This document shows, in pieces, positions 12,701-23,889 of a stretch of 64,000 nucleotides of DNA. Source of the DNA: Erodium maritimum (Eukaryota; Streptophyta; Magnoliopsida; Geraniales; Geraniaceae). Position 1 is the first letter of the stretch. Each line of letters opens with the position of its first letter. The notes under the pieces are model-generated. The model was not told the origin of the DNA. It saw nothing but the letters and a program-made list of their open reading frames with translations, and searched no databases. Made by a program: the position numbers and the translations under genes. The stretch lies in contig OY997588.1 of the NCBI GenBank assembly GCA_963921825.1, positions 155,745,618-155,809,617 of the forward strand, given 5' to 3'.

Positions 12701-14777
12701 CTGTTTGAGGCTTGAGTTGATATGTTCTATGCTTTGTTGCTGCAGCACTCAATGCCCGTGATCTTGACAAGTTCCTCGAATCAATTGGGAGAAGCCCTTC
12801 ATATGTTGACCTGGAGGTGATTTGAAATTTAAATTGTTGAAGGAGTTTAGAAACTAGGGATAATTGCAAAAACTTGCGGTGAACTATGCGCGTTTTGCAA
12901 ACACACAAAAAAAGTAGTTCACCGGTAATATTTGCAATACACGTTTAGTTCACCGCAAGTTTTTGCAGTTAGTCCTAGAAACTATTTTCAAGAAGATCAT
13001 TTAATAGAATACTTGCCCTTTGCTTGTAGGCCAACCCTCCTGTAGGGAAGGATCAGCCTCCTGATCTAGCTTCCTTTGTTCCCGCTGGCTCTGTAGTTTT
13101 GCCAGACGCTTCAGAAAAAGCTGCTGCTCCTCTTTCACAAAAAGAAAATAATGTTCATACAGATAATAAGCCTGCAGCTGTCTCGGGTAATGACTTTTAC
13201 TATCCTTTACGTTCTTCATTTGATAGTTATATCAGGAACACGCTGTCACTTTTTCAGTGTGTTCCTGTGGGTTTTTGTTTAATAACGAAATGTGACAGTG
13301 TGTTACTGATAACCCCTCACCTATAGTGTTTTTGAGAAGGATTAATTAACTTTTGTACCCCTTTTGAATTGGTAACAGACCTTTAGTACCCTTTTGTTTT
13401 GCAACGTTCTAGAACAGTCCCTACGTTTTGGTAACAGTCATTTTCAGGGACAGTTTGGAATATTCTGTTAACATTGATGGAATATTCCAAAGTCTTATGT
13501 TTAAATTGACAGAAATTTCAAAAAAAATTCTAAATGACAAAATTAACCCTGTAATAGAAATTAAATTATAAAAAAATAATAAGTATAAAATAATAAAATT
13601 CAGAAATAATTAAAAAAAGAAAAAAATTCAAAACTACCAATTCAAAAAAGCGAACATTAAAAAAGTTAGAAAAAGGAATAAATAATAAAAAAGAATTACT
13701 GAAAATAAAAAAAAATTGATAAAAAAAAGTTTAATTTTAAAAAATTATAAAAAAGAATTACTGAAAATTCTATACAAAAGAAGATTTAGTCAAAGAATTG
13801 ATTTTAATGGTAAATTTGTAGTTTGTTTGAATAGTGAGGGGTAAAACAGTCATTCCGTCATAAAAAACTAGCAGACAACGGTTACCAAAACGTGGGGACT
13901 GTTATTGAACCTTACAAAACATAAGGGTACTGAAGGTGTGTTACCAATTCAAAAGGAGTATAAAAGGTCATTAACCTTTTTGAGAATCAAAGGTCGCCAA
14001 AGATGTGTTAATATAGTTACCCCTACTAAATACACATCATGACGGGAAATTTTGGACATTATTTTCTGAAAGAAATGGTTTTAGTCTTACTGAACTTTCT
14101 TTAGAGATACAGTAGTATGAACTTTTGTTCTCCGTTGTAGCAAAAGCTGCTAAACCGTCCAATAAGGCGCGTGATGTTAAGAGCGAACAAACCAATAGCG
14201 TAAGCACTTCTGCAGATGTGGGGTTATTTGTAGAAGAAATACTGAACAAAACATCGGCCATAGTGCTTTCAGAGGTAACCAAGGCGTGTGACTTTTTACC
14301 AATTCTACATTCAACTATGGCAATCTTTGGAATGGCTAAGCAATCGAATCATACAGGTTACTGACAAGGATATAAAGCAACATGGAGAAGAACTTGGAAC
14401 TGTGATATCGAACAGTATCAAGAAACAACTTAGTTCAGAGCTGAAACATCTTACTGTGAGTATTTCATTGCATTAATTGTTATGGGATGATTGCAAAAAA
14501 GTACAATGAGTTTGCAAGTTGTAGCCCTCATCTTTGGTAATTGCAGAAACATGCCCTGAACTTTCCTTTTCGTTGCATTTTGTGTATATTTGTTTCAAAA
14601 TGATGATTTTACCCTTGGAATTTAAATAATGTCCATTTTGTGTTGCTAAATACCGTTGCATTTTGTGTTGCTTATGTGAAATGCATTGTTACAACTTGTT
14701 TGCAGACTTTATTCAAGAACACGGCTTACACAGAAGGCTTCTACGCTGGCATGCATCGTCAACCAAAGCGATTATGA
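9774..14777 (+). CDS. PRORSD1-like aminoacyl-tRNA editing (YbaK/ProX) protein
   Basis: Twelve exons encode about 318 residues: 9774-9812, 10823-10882, 10970-11023, 11131-11191, 11763-11839, 12198-12247, 12505-12587, 12746-12816, 13030-13186, 14141-14274, 14357-14455, 14706-14777. All introns are GT-AG and phases join. Residues 1-165 form a YbaK/ProX domain; runs such as TVEAQAKYVG, NLFLKDKKHRLYIVSAL, LGLGKGGLRMAPEEALGEIL and GCVTPFAVVNESAR closely match eukaryotic PRORSD1. Such proteins hydrolyse mischarged aminoacyl-tRNA in trans, here presumably in the cytosol because no targeting leader is visible. Residues 166-318 are a plant-type extension: a Pro/Ala/Lys linker, an amphipathic helical part, and a conserved-looking end (TLFKNTAYTEGFYAGM). 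I recall Arabidopsis At1g44835 as the orthologue. Six introns carry MITEs or fragments of them, none in exons. Exon borders are predicted, not transcript-backed. Confidence 0.93.
10244..10485. mobile_element. Tourist-like MITE in intron 1
   Basis: The ends GAGCTCCCACAATGG and CATCGTGGATGCTC are inverted and lie between TTA duplications (10241-10243 and 10486-10488). It is 242 bp and non-coding. It is internally different from the GAGCATCTCC group, so it is a separate subfamily. Confidence 0.8.
11233..11622. mobile_element. Foldback MITE, Mutator-like, in intron 4
   Basis: The 390-bp element is palindromic over most of its length. Both halves carry the ACCCTCATG motif and its inverse CATGAGGGT near the ends. 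It begins GGGAAAATTGC and ends in the diverged inverse TATTTTTCC. The flanks are the perfect 9-bp repeat TTGAATTAA (11224-11232 and 11623-11631), the size made by Mutator-like transposases. Confidence 0.88.
11996..12139. mobile_element. Partial foldback MITE in intron 5
   Basis: This is the right half of an element related to the one at 11233: it shares CTTTTCGTCGGTTTTTTAAC, GTACAAGTTGCAAG and CATGAGGGTCATTTTTT and ends TTGCAACTTTCCC. The left half is not clear, so either it is truncated or the arm has diverged. Confidence 0.65.
12857..12975. mobile_element. Short foldback MITE in intron 8
   Basis: A 119-bp near-perfect hairpin: GGGATAATTGCAAAAACTTG at the left, CAAGTTTTTGCAGTTAGTCC at the right, and inverted TTGCGGTGAACTA/TAGTTCACCGCAA inside the arms. 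The flanks are an exact 9-bp duplication TAGAAACTA (12848-12856 and 12976-12984). It is the smallest complete member of the GGGATAATTGC group. Confidence 0.9.
13225..14035. mobile_element. Older foldback repeat, interrupted by a younger element
   Basis: The two flanks of the inner element (13225-13337 and 13977-14035) together match the right part of the foldback element at 42972-43275: GTGACAGTGTGTTACTGATA, ACCCCTCACC, TTGAGA and AAAGGTC occur in the same order. The inner element therefore landed in a pre-existing repeat within intron 9. Confidence 0.65.
13338..13976. mobile_element. Nested 639-bp foldback element in intron 9
   Basis: It has long inverted arms: left AATTAACTTTTGTACCCC then TTTTGAATTGGTAACA; right TGTTACCAATTCAAAAGGAG then CATTAACC. 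The flanks carry TTTTTGAGA (13329-13337 and 13977-13985), consistent with a 9-bp target duplication. The loop is A-rich and non-coding. It is an unusually long member of the Mutator-like foldback class and is inserted in an older repeat. Confidence 0.78.
14484..14655. mobile_element. Left half of a GGGATAATTGC-family MITE in intron 11
   Basis: It reads GGGATGATTGCAAAAAAGTA, then GTTGTAGCCCTCATCTTTGG and TTTCAAAATGATGATTTTAC, matching the left arm of the complete copies at 38787 and 45198. The right arm is absent, so the copy is truncated just before the final exon. Confidence 0.75.
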
Positions 14778-16349
14778 TCTCATTTCTGCCGATTGTTTCT
14801 TTTGGATTTTCTGATTTTGGAAAAATATTTGGTATTACATTTTGTACTGAATGTATTTTTATGCATATTGGGTATTTCAAGTTAAATTATACAAAGTATG
14901 GATCTATTTTGTCTTCTCAATAATCAGATTATGCTTGTGGAGCTAAATTTATTTCAGTGGAAATAGCAAAAAAAAGGGGCTCTTAGGTTTCGGGCTTGAG
15001 CGGATCAATCTCCTGATGTTTAAATGGAGCAGATCAGTGCCTTAAAACTTCTTTCTAGTAATTGTTGTTGATTCGGTTAAAAATGAATGAAAAGTCAAAA
15101 ATGACCCTTTAAAATAATAACGAATGTACTTAAAAATGGTAAATATAATGATTGCCATCCCTATTTTTATTTTTTTAAATACCAAACATTTTTATTTAGA
15201 TTTTGTAAATGCAGCTATTCTTTATATGTTAGTTATGTTTCTTTTCATTTTGGGAAAATGACACATAACATTGGCTAACTATCACCGTTTTTCGCATCAC
15301 CCCTCTAACTATTTTTTGTGACATTTAACTCCTTAAACTTCTATTTTTTCACTTTACTCTAATGGTGTTAAGTTTTGGATGGAAACAATCATGTGCAAAA
15401 GCACATAATGTTTTGTTTTTATTAAATGACATAACAATTCTTTCATATATACTAACTTAACCTAACTAAACTCAAGCCCTTATCTCTCCCCCCCTCTTCC
15501 TCTTTTTCATTTCCTTTCAACCGCACAAAACTTCTAACTCCAAAAATCTGGAAATAGCCTCTTTTACTATATCGGGTTCATACAAGGAGATGGACATAGG
15601 CAACCTCAGCAACCGAACCAAAGTTCACGCGAACCCCGTCCACTGTTGTACCTTCGCCGTCCATTTCTAGTCGAATTGGACTCGAGAAAACAAAATTATC
15701 AAACCATGGAAAAATGAGGAATAAATAATCCAACACATACACTAAATTTGGCCTATTGTAGGGGTTATTGGGCCAACACTCAACACTTGGGCCAGAAGTA
15801 ATCCAACACTTATACATTTGGGCCATAAGTAATCCACCAATTGCATCTCTATCTATGCACTAAATATTCATTTTATAAATAGAGAAAATTATAATACTCA
15901 AAGTTTAGATCTTTGATAAAAAAAATTGTCTTTATCAAACATGTCCTCAAACCCAAGTTCCAATTATAATTACTCGAGTAAGTAATTATTGATTGAATTG
16001 ATAATTACAAGAAAATTGGGGGACAAGAATGGAAACTTTGATCCCTAACTAAGCATTAAAAAAATAAAATATATCGAGTCCTCTCCTCGAAAGAGAAAAT
16101 AATATATTAATAATAATATTTATTTGTCAATGAGCCGATATATATATGAATAAAAAGAATAATAATTAAGAAAAGAGGAGTAAAAGATGGGGTTGAAGTT
16201 CTCAATGTCCCCTTATTGCTTTGTTCTTCCCCGACCGGATAGCATGGAATGATAAAAGTATGGATAGTGGATAAATTTCGAATGATTACTACCATACAAA
16301 ATTGATACCGATCCGACCCGTTTTGGATTTAATGGAATGGACAAACTAA
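14778..16349. other. Gene-free stretch with a half foldback repeat
   Basis: The 3' flank of the PRORSD1-like gene is followed by A+T-rich sequence. At 15255-15400 a GGGAAAATGACACATAACAT-type arm resembles one side of a foldback MITE but I cannot find its partner. No other gene or RNA is recognisable. Confidence 0.45.
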
Positions 16350-16474
16350 GAGCAAGCGTATTGTTAGCGGTTGAATCGCCAGTCACGAGTCGTATGATGT
16401 GATGTTAGTTTCGTGGGTTTTCGATTTATTATTAAGTGAATCTTGAATCGAAACTGTACACGATGTGTATGCTC
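16350..16474. mobile_element. Small Tourist-like MITE
   Basis: A 125-bp unit with ends GAGCAAGCGTA and TGTATGCTC flanked by TAA on both sides. The 3-bp duplication and GAGCA-type terminus fit PIF/Harbinger MITEs, although the sequence differs from the other groups here. Confidence 0.6.
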
Positions 16475-17040
16475 TAAGACCAACTTGTGTATAATTATGC
16501 GTGACATAATGTATCAGATTTGACATACACCAACGTATGTTAATGTGAAGTAGGTAGACTTGATGTTTCTTTCCTTTCTACTCATTCACTGAATTGTTTT
16601 TATTTTCTGTTACACTGATCACCATGTGGCGTTACGTTTGCTACGTTTTATATATGTCGTCTTTGGCATCGATCGACACCACTCAGGTCCGATCCGAGAA
16701 GGCCAAATCGATGTTGATCTGGTGCTCTGGCACCACATGTTTCTTACCACGGCGTTCGTATTTGTGTCTCGTCCTCAATGTTCAGATGGTGTTGTCTCTG
16801 GGTTTTTTTACCCCGCCTTCCCAGATCTCTCGTTTTCGGTTAATCCTGTTAGAATTGAAAACCGACCGCAAATTTACTAGTGGAAAAATATAAGGTTTTG
16901 TTTGTTAAGTCATGGGTTAGTATCGATATCTAAAAAGGAGAATCTTACATCTCCGATCTAATATCAAAAACTCTTCTTAACCCGATTATATGCTCGGTGA
17001 ACAACCCTAATTTAAAGTACAGAGGTATGATACCTTGTCA

Positions 17041-17360
17041 CTCTCGAGACCATCCTTATTAGATATATTTTGGTGGCGAGAGGTTTTCGATCTCAATAGG
17101 TCTCTGGATGCGTCATATACTCCTATGTGTGTATGACAGAAAGATAGAGGACACCTCTCACCTTCTCATCACTTGTGGATGTGTCCTTGGTTCTCTGGTG
17201 GTGGGGGTTTTCTCGACTCTCCCTTGATCTCCTGTTTTATTCACCTCTTCTTGGCCTTCTATTCTGGAGTGCGTCGACTGTATAAATTATGGCCTCTTCT
17301 CAGTCTTTTAGGTTTATGGTTTCTTTGGATAGCTCATAACGCTAGGATTTTTCAGTGATA
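17041..17360 (+). mobile_element. LINE remnant (zf-RVT end)
   Basis: Broken frames give stretches such as LWPLLSLLGLWFLWIAHNARIFQ-like (near 17285-17355), preceded by a degraded Cys/His segment. Both are typical of the C-terminal end of plant L1-type LINE ORF2. No reverse-transcriptase core is left, several frames are used, and the 5' side is lost. It is a short 3'-biased fragment. Confidence 0.6.
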
Positions 17361-17480
17361 TCATTCGACATGGAATTCAGTCTTGAGCGCTTGCGTTGAC
17401 TTAGGCGGAAGGACACACTCCGTCTCCTAGTTCCTGGATGGTGTCATCAATTGATGCTCTTTCTCCAACTTATTGAGCGC

Positions 17481-17540
<60 letters not shown>
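17481..17540. repeat. (CTTT)n microsatellite
   Basis: Fifteen uninterrupted tetranucleotide units follow the LINE remnant. It is pure and is likely to vary in length between individuals. Confidence 0.97.
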
Positions 17541-17541
<1 letters not shown>

Positions 17542-18220
17542 TTGTTTCCTCGTTCCTTTTAGTCCGTGGTCTCTTGGCCCACCCGATTTGTTCCTCTTTG
17601 TCAAGTCATATGAGTTCTTATTCATGAGTTATTTTTAAAACCGTTCTGCTAACTCTAAGCAGTGGTGAGGCGCGTTCTGCTCAATATTTTTAAGGCCATA
17701 GGATCACCTATAATGATCTCTCATGACAATGTTTATTAATTCGCCGTTTGGAGTTATGGCATGTCGTTTTTCCATTTCTGAACGATACGACTGATCTCTT
17801 GTTTCTTTTGGATTTTTTAGACCTTTCCTAGTAGTAATTTTCTTCTCTCTTTCCAACTTTTTCATATTTTGATATTTTTCCTTGATGATTTTTCAAATTT
17901 GCCTACTATGATTTAGAGTCTTACATCATTACCTCACCCTTTCATATGATATATACAAAGTTCGTTTTCAGTGTCAAATCAAATCTTACGTACTTGCCAG
18001 CTCTTTTGAGTCTTATATATGTTCATATGTTTATGATCATAATGTACTTATGATTATTTTGTGGACATATGTTTATCTGTATTACATTCAAAATTTTAAT
18101 TCCCACCAGTTAGGCGACCAACCCTTTTATCTACGTCTCATAATTTTATCAGTTATTGGTATTGCAGATCAATTCAATTAAAAATTCAGTCTGATAATTG
18201 AAGATCTAATTATAATAATA

Positions 18221-18738
18221 TTCTAATACACGCTCTCATGGAAAAACCCGTTTACGGGTTTGGAGGTAAATTATTAAAAGAGGGGAATAGCTCATTAAGA
18301 AGAGAGATAATGATTGGTCCATTTGTGGGCAAATTTAATAAATTGAGAAGAAATTAGTTATTTTTGTATAGAGTGTGGTTTGAACCCGGGTCCGTGAGCA
18401 ATCAAGTTCTTATACCATATTAGATGACCAACTTAACTAAAAGTTCAAGCTAGTATTGAAAGCCCAATTATAGTTATATTCTAACACGCGCCCTCACGGA
18501 CAAGCCCTTTTACGGGTTTGGAGGTGAATTATTTAGAAGAGGAGATGAGCCCATTGAGAAGAGTGATTAGGGTTGGCCCGTTTTTGAGCAAATTTGATAA
18601 ATAGAGAATAAATTAGAAGTTTTTGTAGAGAGTGGGGTTTAAACCCGGGTCCGTGAGAAATCAAACTCTGGTATCATATTAGAAGATCAACCCAACTAAA
18701 AGCTCAAGCTCATAGGTGAAGGTCCAATTATATTTATA
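18221..18738. repeat. Two-unit tandem array, about 259 bp each
   Basis: Units 18221-18478 and 18479-18738 are aligned head to tail. Each starts TTCTAAYACRCGC, contains TTTACGGGTTTGGAGGT, a GAACCCGGGTCCGTGAG-like box, an ATACCATATTAGA-like box and a closing AAAGYTCAAGCT. The same ordered boxes occur in weaker form in the array at 23890-24452. No coding potential is seen. Confidence 0.88.
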
Positions 18739-19132
18739 TTCTAACAATCAAATTCATACTTCATCGTTATCGTAAAATCAAACTCATTTGTTGGGGTACA
18801 GACCAAACTTTAGTATTATGTTAGTATTCGGTCCGATCTAAAGAATTATAACTCAAAATATGTATAAAGTGATATGTAGGTGATCTCGATCGAGACTAAT
18901 TGATAATGACACTGATTCATCGGTGACGAAGACAATGGAAAAAAACAAAAAATCGAGGTTGTTTCAATCATAATCCTATACTATAGAGGAAAACCCAAGA
19001 ATGTGTGGTACTGATACCATAGCCAGTTTTTAGAAAACCTAATAAACCATACCTATAATCATAACCTTTGTGAACATCGATTAATCGATCCGTGAACACT
19101 CTTAATGATATGATACTAACCACATAAGGTTA

Positions 19133-19432
19133 GAGTATCTCTAATGCGAGCATGTTGGTACTGTCTGTTCATACTGACTGTTCGATTAAAAAAAATATTC
19201 CAGTAAATTTTCAACCAACCATCAGCATTGACAGTCAGCAACCTCCAATGGTAATTTGTTGGTGCTGGCTGTTCGTGCTATTTTCTTCACAAATTTCCAA
19301 CCGTTGGCGGTTCGTGCCGATGGTGAGCTTGCCATCAACCCTCACCGCCAGCAGCAAAACGTCAACAGAACGCCAGGTTTTCTCCCCGCCAACAACTAAA
19401 CGCCGACTTTACCACTTGCGTTGGAGATGCTC
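19133..19432. mobile_element. Tourist-like (PIF/Harbinger) MITE
   Basis: The 300-bp element has ends GAGTATCTCTAATGC and GCGTTGGAGATGCTC with TTA on both flanks. Its interior (GTTGGTACTGTCTGTTCAT, CGATTAAAAAAAATATT) matches the copy at 3486-3771, so both belong to one subfamily. Confidence 0.85.
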
Positions 19433-19858
19433 TTAACTTATCATCCCGAGCAAACATAAGTTATGAATTTATCACAAAAGCATGTCCTCCATGTTTCTCC
19501 AATAGTCTCGAAAAAATACTTAGCCCCTTGAGCAAGAAAGAAAAACTTGTATGCCAAGAAATATTGCTTGAAATGGATGGACAAACCTAAGTCTAAAAAG
19601 TGTCCTACAATAGAAACATAAGACCATTTGAATCAATTATTGTTGTTGCCTTGACGCCGCATGCATTTAATTTTTAAATGAATATATGGTCAACATGAGG
19701 CCACCACCTACACATAACCATGACCAAGTTATATTATTAATTGACTTATTTGGTTCATTATTCACCTATTCAAAAGTATTCAATCACGGTTTTGTATAAT
19801 GACAAAAGTTAATTAACCACCAAATAATATTAAAATGTACTATAAGAATCATTACTAG

Positions 19859-20130
19859 CAAAGATGTAAAAATCCTCATATGAAGATGTTGATTGGGCGA
19901 TTAATCGATCAGATCGATCAATTGTCGAGTCAAATTCGTAATTAGAAAACCAGTTTCTATTCTTTTAATGTTTGATAATATTTTTTTGTATATAGTATAT
20001 TATAAAATTTGAAAATATACAAAATAAAAATAATAATGATTTGATTATCCGATTAATCTCTATTTAATTCTCATCTAGCGCCTAAGACCTTTCTTTGCTC
20101 GACTAACGCCTAACCACTTTTATAACCTTA
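19859..20130. mobile_element. Non-autonomous hAT-type element, copy 2
   Basis: A perfect 8-bp duplication ATTACTAG flanks it (19851-19858 and 20131-20138). The ends CAAAGATGTA and TATAACCTTA correspond, in reverse orientation, to those of the element at 2379-2862. Internally both have TCCGATTAATC-type and GCGCCTA-type motifs. At 272 bp it is a shorter deletion derivative. Confidence 0.85.
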
Positions 20131-20138
20131 ATTACTAG

Positions 20139-21260
20139 ACGAGATAAATGTATACTTATAATTTCAAAAAAAAATTCAATATATTTAATTAACGATGTCT
20201 TAGAATAATTGCTAGTTAACCTTTTATAATCTAAATCGATATAAGACGAACATTTGTCTGACCACATCTCTTAATAAGTTTCTTTATTTTGGAATTTGGA
20301 TTATGGTTAAACCTATATCAACAATTATAATTTATGAATCTTACACAATAAGCCGACTACAAAGGTTTACTTTTACGCAAAATACATTGCCTCCTTCATT
20401 CATTCTCGAAAAATACATTGGCGTTTGTGGATGGAGAGAAATACCAATCCGCATTTGCGTGGATGAGTGAAAATAGATCCTAAAGACCCCTACCTAAAGA
20501 GGTCGGTTTTCTGATGTGATTAAATCAGACAGTTAATCTAGGTCCCCACAAAATCGAACAACTCGTTCTTGAAGAGACCGATCGATTCTTTTGATTTCGG
20601 TTGTCATTTTCATCCGCCCATCCAGTTTATTGACTTTTCAGCAACCATCAACATCGTACTAAATGAAGTTGACAGAAGACATCGATTATTATCAAAACCG
20701 ATACGTAACTAATAATTCAAAAAAAGGTTTTGTAAATGGGAGTACTCCACAAGCCCTAATTACATGTTATATGCACCATTTGAAAGATTCACACAAGTCA
20801 AACCAACTACTTCTTCTCTCTCTTTAATGCGTGAACACCAAGCATAGGAACATGACTTGATAGCTAGGTTGAACGAGCTGTGGAGAGGCCAAGTAAGCAC
20901 GATCAAGCACATCAAACCAAACCCTATTGATTAAGTCAATAAAGTATGTTTATTTATGTCTTGCAAGTGAAAAAGTCAAAAGAGAGGACTATATCTATAT
21001 ATACCAGGTTATATGTCTCACAGACCTGGTCATGATGAGGGGCTATGTGCAATTACTGAATAAGAAAGGGACTTGAAAGATATATTGCTTTCAAGACCAT
21101 ATATATATATATAGAAAAGGCTTAATTATCTTTAATCCCCCTTATATATTGATAACACATTTTTTAAAAAAACATGTTTACATATTTCATTTGTTATCAA
21201 ATGCTCACATTTTCCTATCAATTTAAATGAAAAATCCCTAATAAAATTCAAAAACCTCTA
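20139..21260. other. Gene-free stretch
   Basis: A+T-rich sequence with no ORF of known type. Around 21000-21120 there is a TATA-rich patch but no attached gene. Confidence 0.4.
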
Positions 21261-21506
21261 AAAACTACACCAAAAAGTTACTTATCCGACCAAATGAAAA
21301 TGATTGGCCGGTAATAAAAAATCCATTACCAACTGATGCAGATCAAATTGAAGACATAACGTCCGTGTTCGAATATGACAAAATCCTAGCATTTTTCGGG
21401 TCGAAACGGGCTCTTGAGCATAAAACTCACGGCTTTGCCATGACCAAAGATGTTTTCTAACCATCTGAGGTCGTCTGGAGGGGAAAATTCGTATATTTGG
21501 AGTCCG

Positions 21507-21770
21507 GGTGTTTATTTCTTTTTTTAGGGTTTGGGATTTCCTTTATTCATATTGGGACTTTGGGATTTAGTTTCCTTATTGTATTATGATTTTGGGGTTT
21601 AGTTCCGCTATATAAACACACGGGGCTTTGATTGTAAAACAGATTTTGGAATTTTATAAAATACCAGTTTGAAGCCCATACTATCTTGTTCGGTATTCAT
21701 TGTGAATCAATAAATCTGGTAAAGAATTCCCTCTCTGTTACGCGCTCTATATCACCAACCAAAGTATAAT
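21507..21770 (+). mobile_element. LTR-retroelement fossil, solo-LTR-like
   Basis: The segment looks like the regulatory part of a plant LTR: a TAGTTTCCTTATTGTATTA-type stretch, a TATATAAACACACGG TATA-like box near 21610 and an AATAAAT poly(A)-like signal near 21707. No coding region or partner LTR is visible, so I treat it as an old solo LTR. Borders are uncertain. Confidence 0.4.
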
Positions 21771-22721
21771 TTGGTCTGTAGTGAAAGTTTCGCTACCGAC
21801 CAACAACACTTTTGATGGGTAATGAAAGTTTTGACACCCAGATTTTCCAAGTGTCGAAACTTTCATCACCGATCAAATTTGACCCTCTGAAATTTAGTCG
21901 ATAATAAAAAAAATGGATTAATCACCGACCGAATAAGTCACTCCGTGATGAATCGCTATGTAGGAGTGAAAATCCTACTCTCAAACCCTATACCTTTTAA
22001 AACCTAAAACTACTCTCAATTGAAAGAGCAAGATATATAACTAGATTATAAGTTTGGAGACGATAGATAATAAAAGCATTTTTAGGGTTCATGACTTTTT
22101 TTGGGGATTTTCTGTTCAAATTATTGAAAATTAAGAAAAACTAAGCATTTGTGTTTTCGTCAATATGAAGAGAAAAAAAAAGGGCAGAGAGTTGAACGAT
22201 AAAGACATGAAAAGGAAACAATGGTTACGAAAGTCAATTCGGGTGACAGTCTTTTTTGGCTTACACTTTACTTTCATTGACATGCTAAAAGTGGAGCTTG
22301 GGGGAGGTTCAAATTTAAATACCAACGGTTCACATAAAGTGTGTCAATAAAGATATATATACATATATCATCTTTTTTTCCTTCTAAAGTTGAAACATTA
22401 ATTGTTTTTTTGAAATTTTTGAAGTTCTAAGAATTTAATGGCTTGATCTTGAAAATTTGACTATTAGCTAGAGATATTATAATTTTTTTGATGTTTTGGA
22501 TGAAAAAATAACACAAGTTAATGTTATGTATCAAATTGAAAGTAATTTTTTTTCATCTAGAATATTATAAAGAAAATAGAACTTTTGCAAGGTATTATAG
22601 TGTAATTTACTAATTTTTCCTAAAGATATATATCACCTTTTTTTTCCTAAAGATGAAAATTAAAATTCAACTCATCTAAAAATTTGATACATAGACAAAC
22701 AAGAACTCAAAATATATTTAA

Positions 22722-23104
22722 GGGTAAATTACGTTGACATACCCCGTACTATACGTATTTAACGGATAAATACCCTAAAATTGTTTCGTAACGAAAACAT
22801 ATCATGAACTAACACTTGGTAACAACATCCCCTTCCATCCATTTTCCATCTATTTTTAGGGTTAGATTTAGGTTTGGAGAGAGATTTAGGGTTGGATTTT
22901 AGGTTAAAGTTGGTTTTAAGATTGTAACACTATGGATAGTTGCGGAATTTCTGAAAAAATGAACAATAAATGGACGGAAAAATGGATGAAATGGGGGATG
23001 TTGTTACCGAGTGTTAGTTCGGGGTATGTTATCGTTACGAAATAACTTTGGGGTATTTATCCGTTAAATATGTATAGTACAGGGTATGTCAACGTAATTT
23101 ACCC
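22722..23104. mobile_element. Foldback MITE, Mutator-like
   Basis: The 383-bp element is nearly fully palindromic. It starts GGGTAAATTACGTTGACATA, ends with the inverse, and repeats the inverse of GGATAAATACC and AACTAACACT in its second half. The exact 9-bp duplication TATATTTAA occupies 22713-22721 and 23105-23113. Confidence 0.92.
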
Positions 23105-23889
23105 TATATTTAAACTCATAGAGTCTTTTAAATCTCACAATTAAATATAAATTTCTATATTTAACTATGACATTCGTGGTCTCCTCATATAGATATTGTC
23201 TTAGGCCCCGAACATCCGATCCTGAATAAACTACCCCCAAAAATCCATTTCATTAATTTCAAATGTTTAGATGGGTAATTCCATCTCACTGCTATAAATT
23301 TTTTGAATTCTATTTCCTCTACCCTGAAAAAAATACTCGTCTCATTAGCCTGAAGTTTTGTTTGTCTCAATTTAGTACCCATCGTTAACTTTCCGTCTAT
23401 TTTAGAAGAAAAATCGGAATGTGACTAACACATGACCCAAATAGTTCTAAAAATGTCGAAATTTCATTCTAAAATCTTTTTAACTTAATCTATTGAATCA
23501 AACATGACCCCTACTGTGGATGCTCTAAAGAATATATTGTTATAACATAGTGTATCAAATAATTGAAGGGTTATTAAATGTAAAAACTCACCCAAAAGTA
23601 TTGACCACGAGCAATAAACTATCCAAAATTTAAAAGTATCGAACCGGATACCCTAAGTTTTGATCACATATCATTTACATGTCTTTATGAATTGATCGTA
23701 ATCATTTATATGTTTTATGAATTGATCACGTTTTATTTACATACTTTTATAAATAAATAAAATATCAAAATTTGACTTAAACATTATCCATTACGTATCT
23801 CATAATAATCAATAGTTTCAACAAATTTATCATTCGTGATTAATACTTTTGAACCAATTTATATATTAAATATATTGATCATCATGTGT

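Noticed and set aside
20990-21120. Possible miRNA precursor (CCAGGTTATATG ... CAGACCTGG)
   Set aside because: The paired stem is only about 7 bp, too short for a plant miRNA hairpin, and no known miRNA sequence is present.
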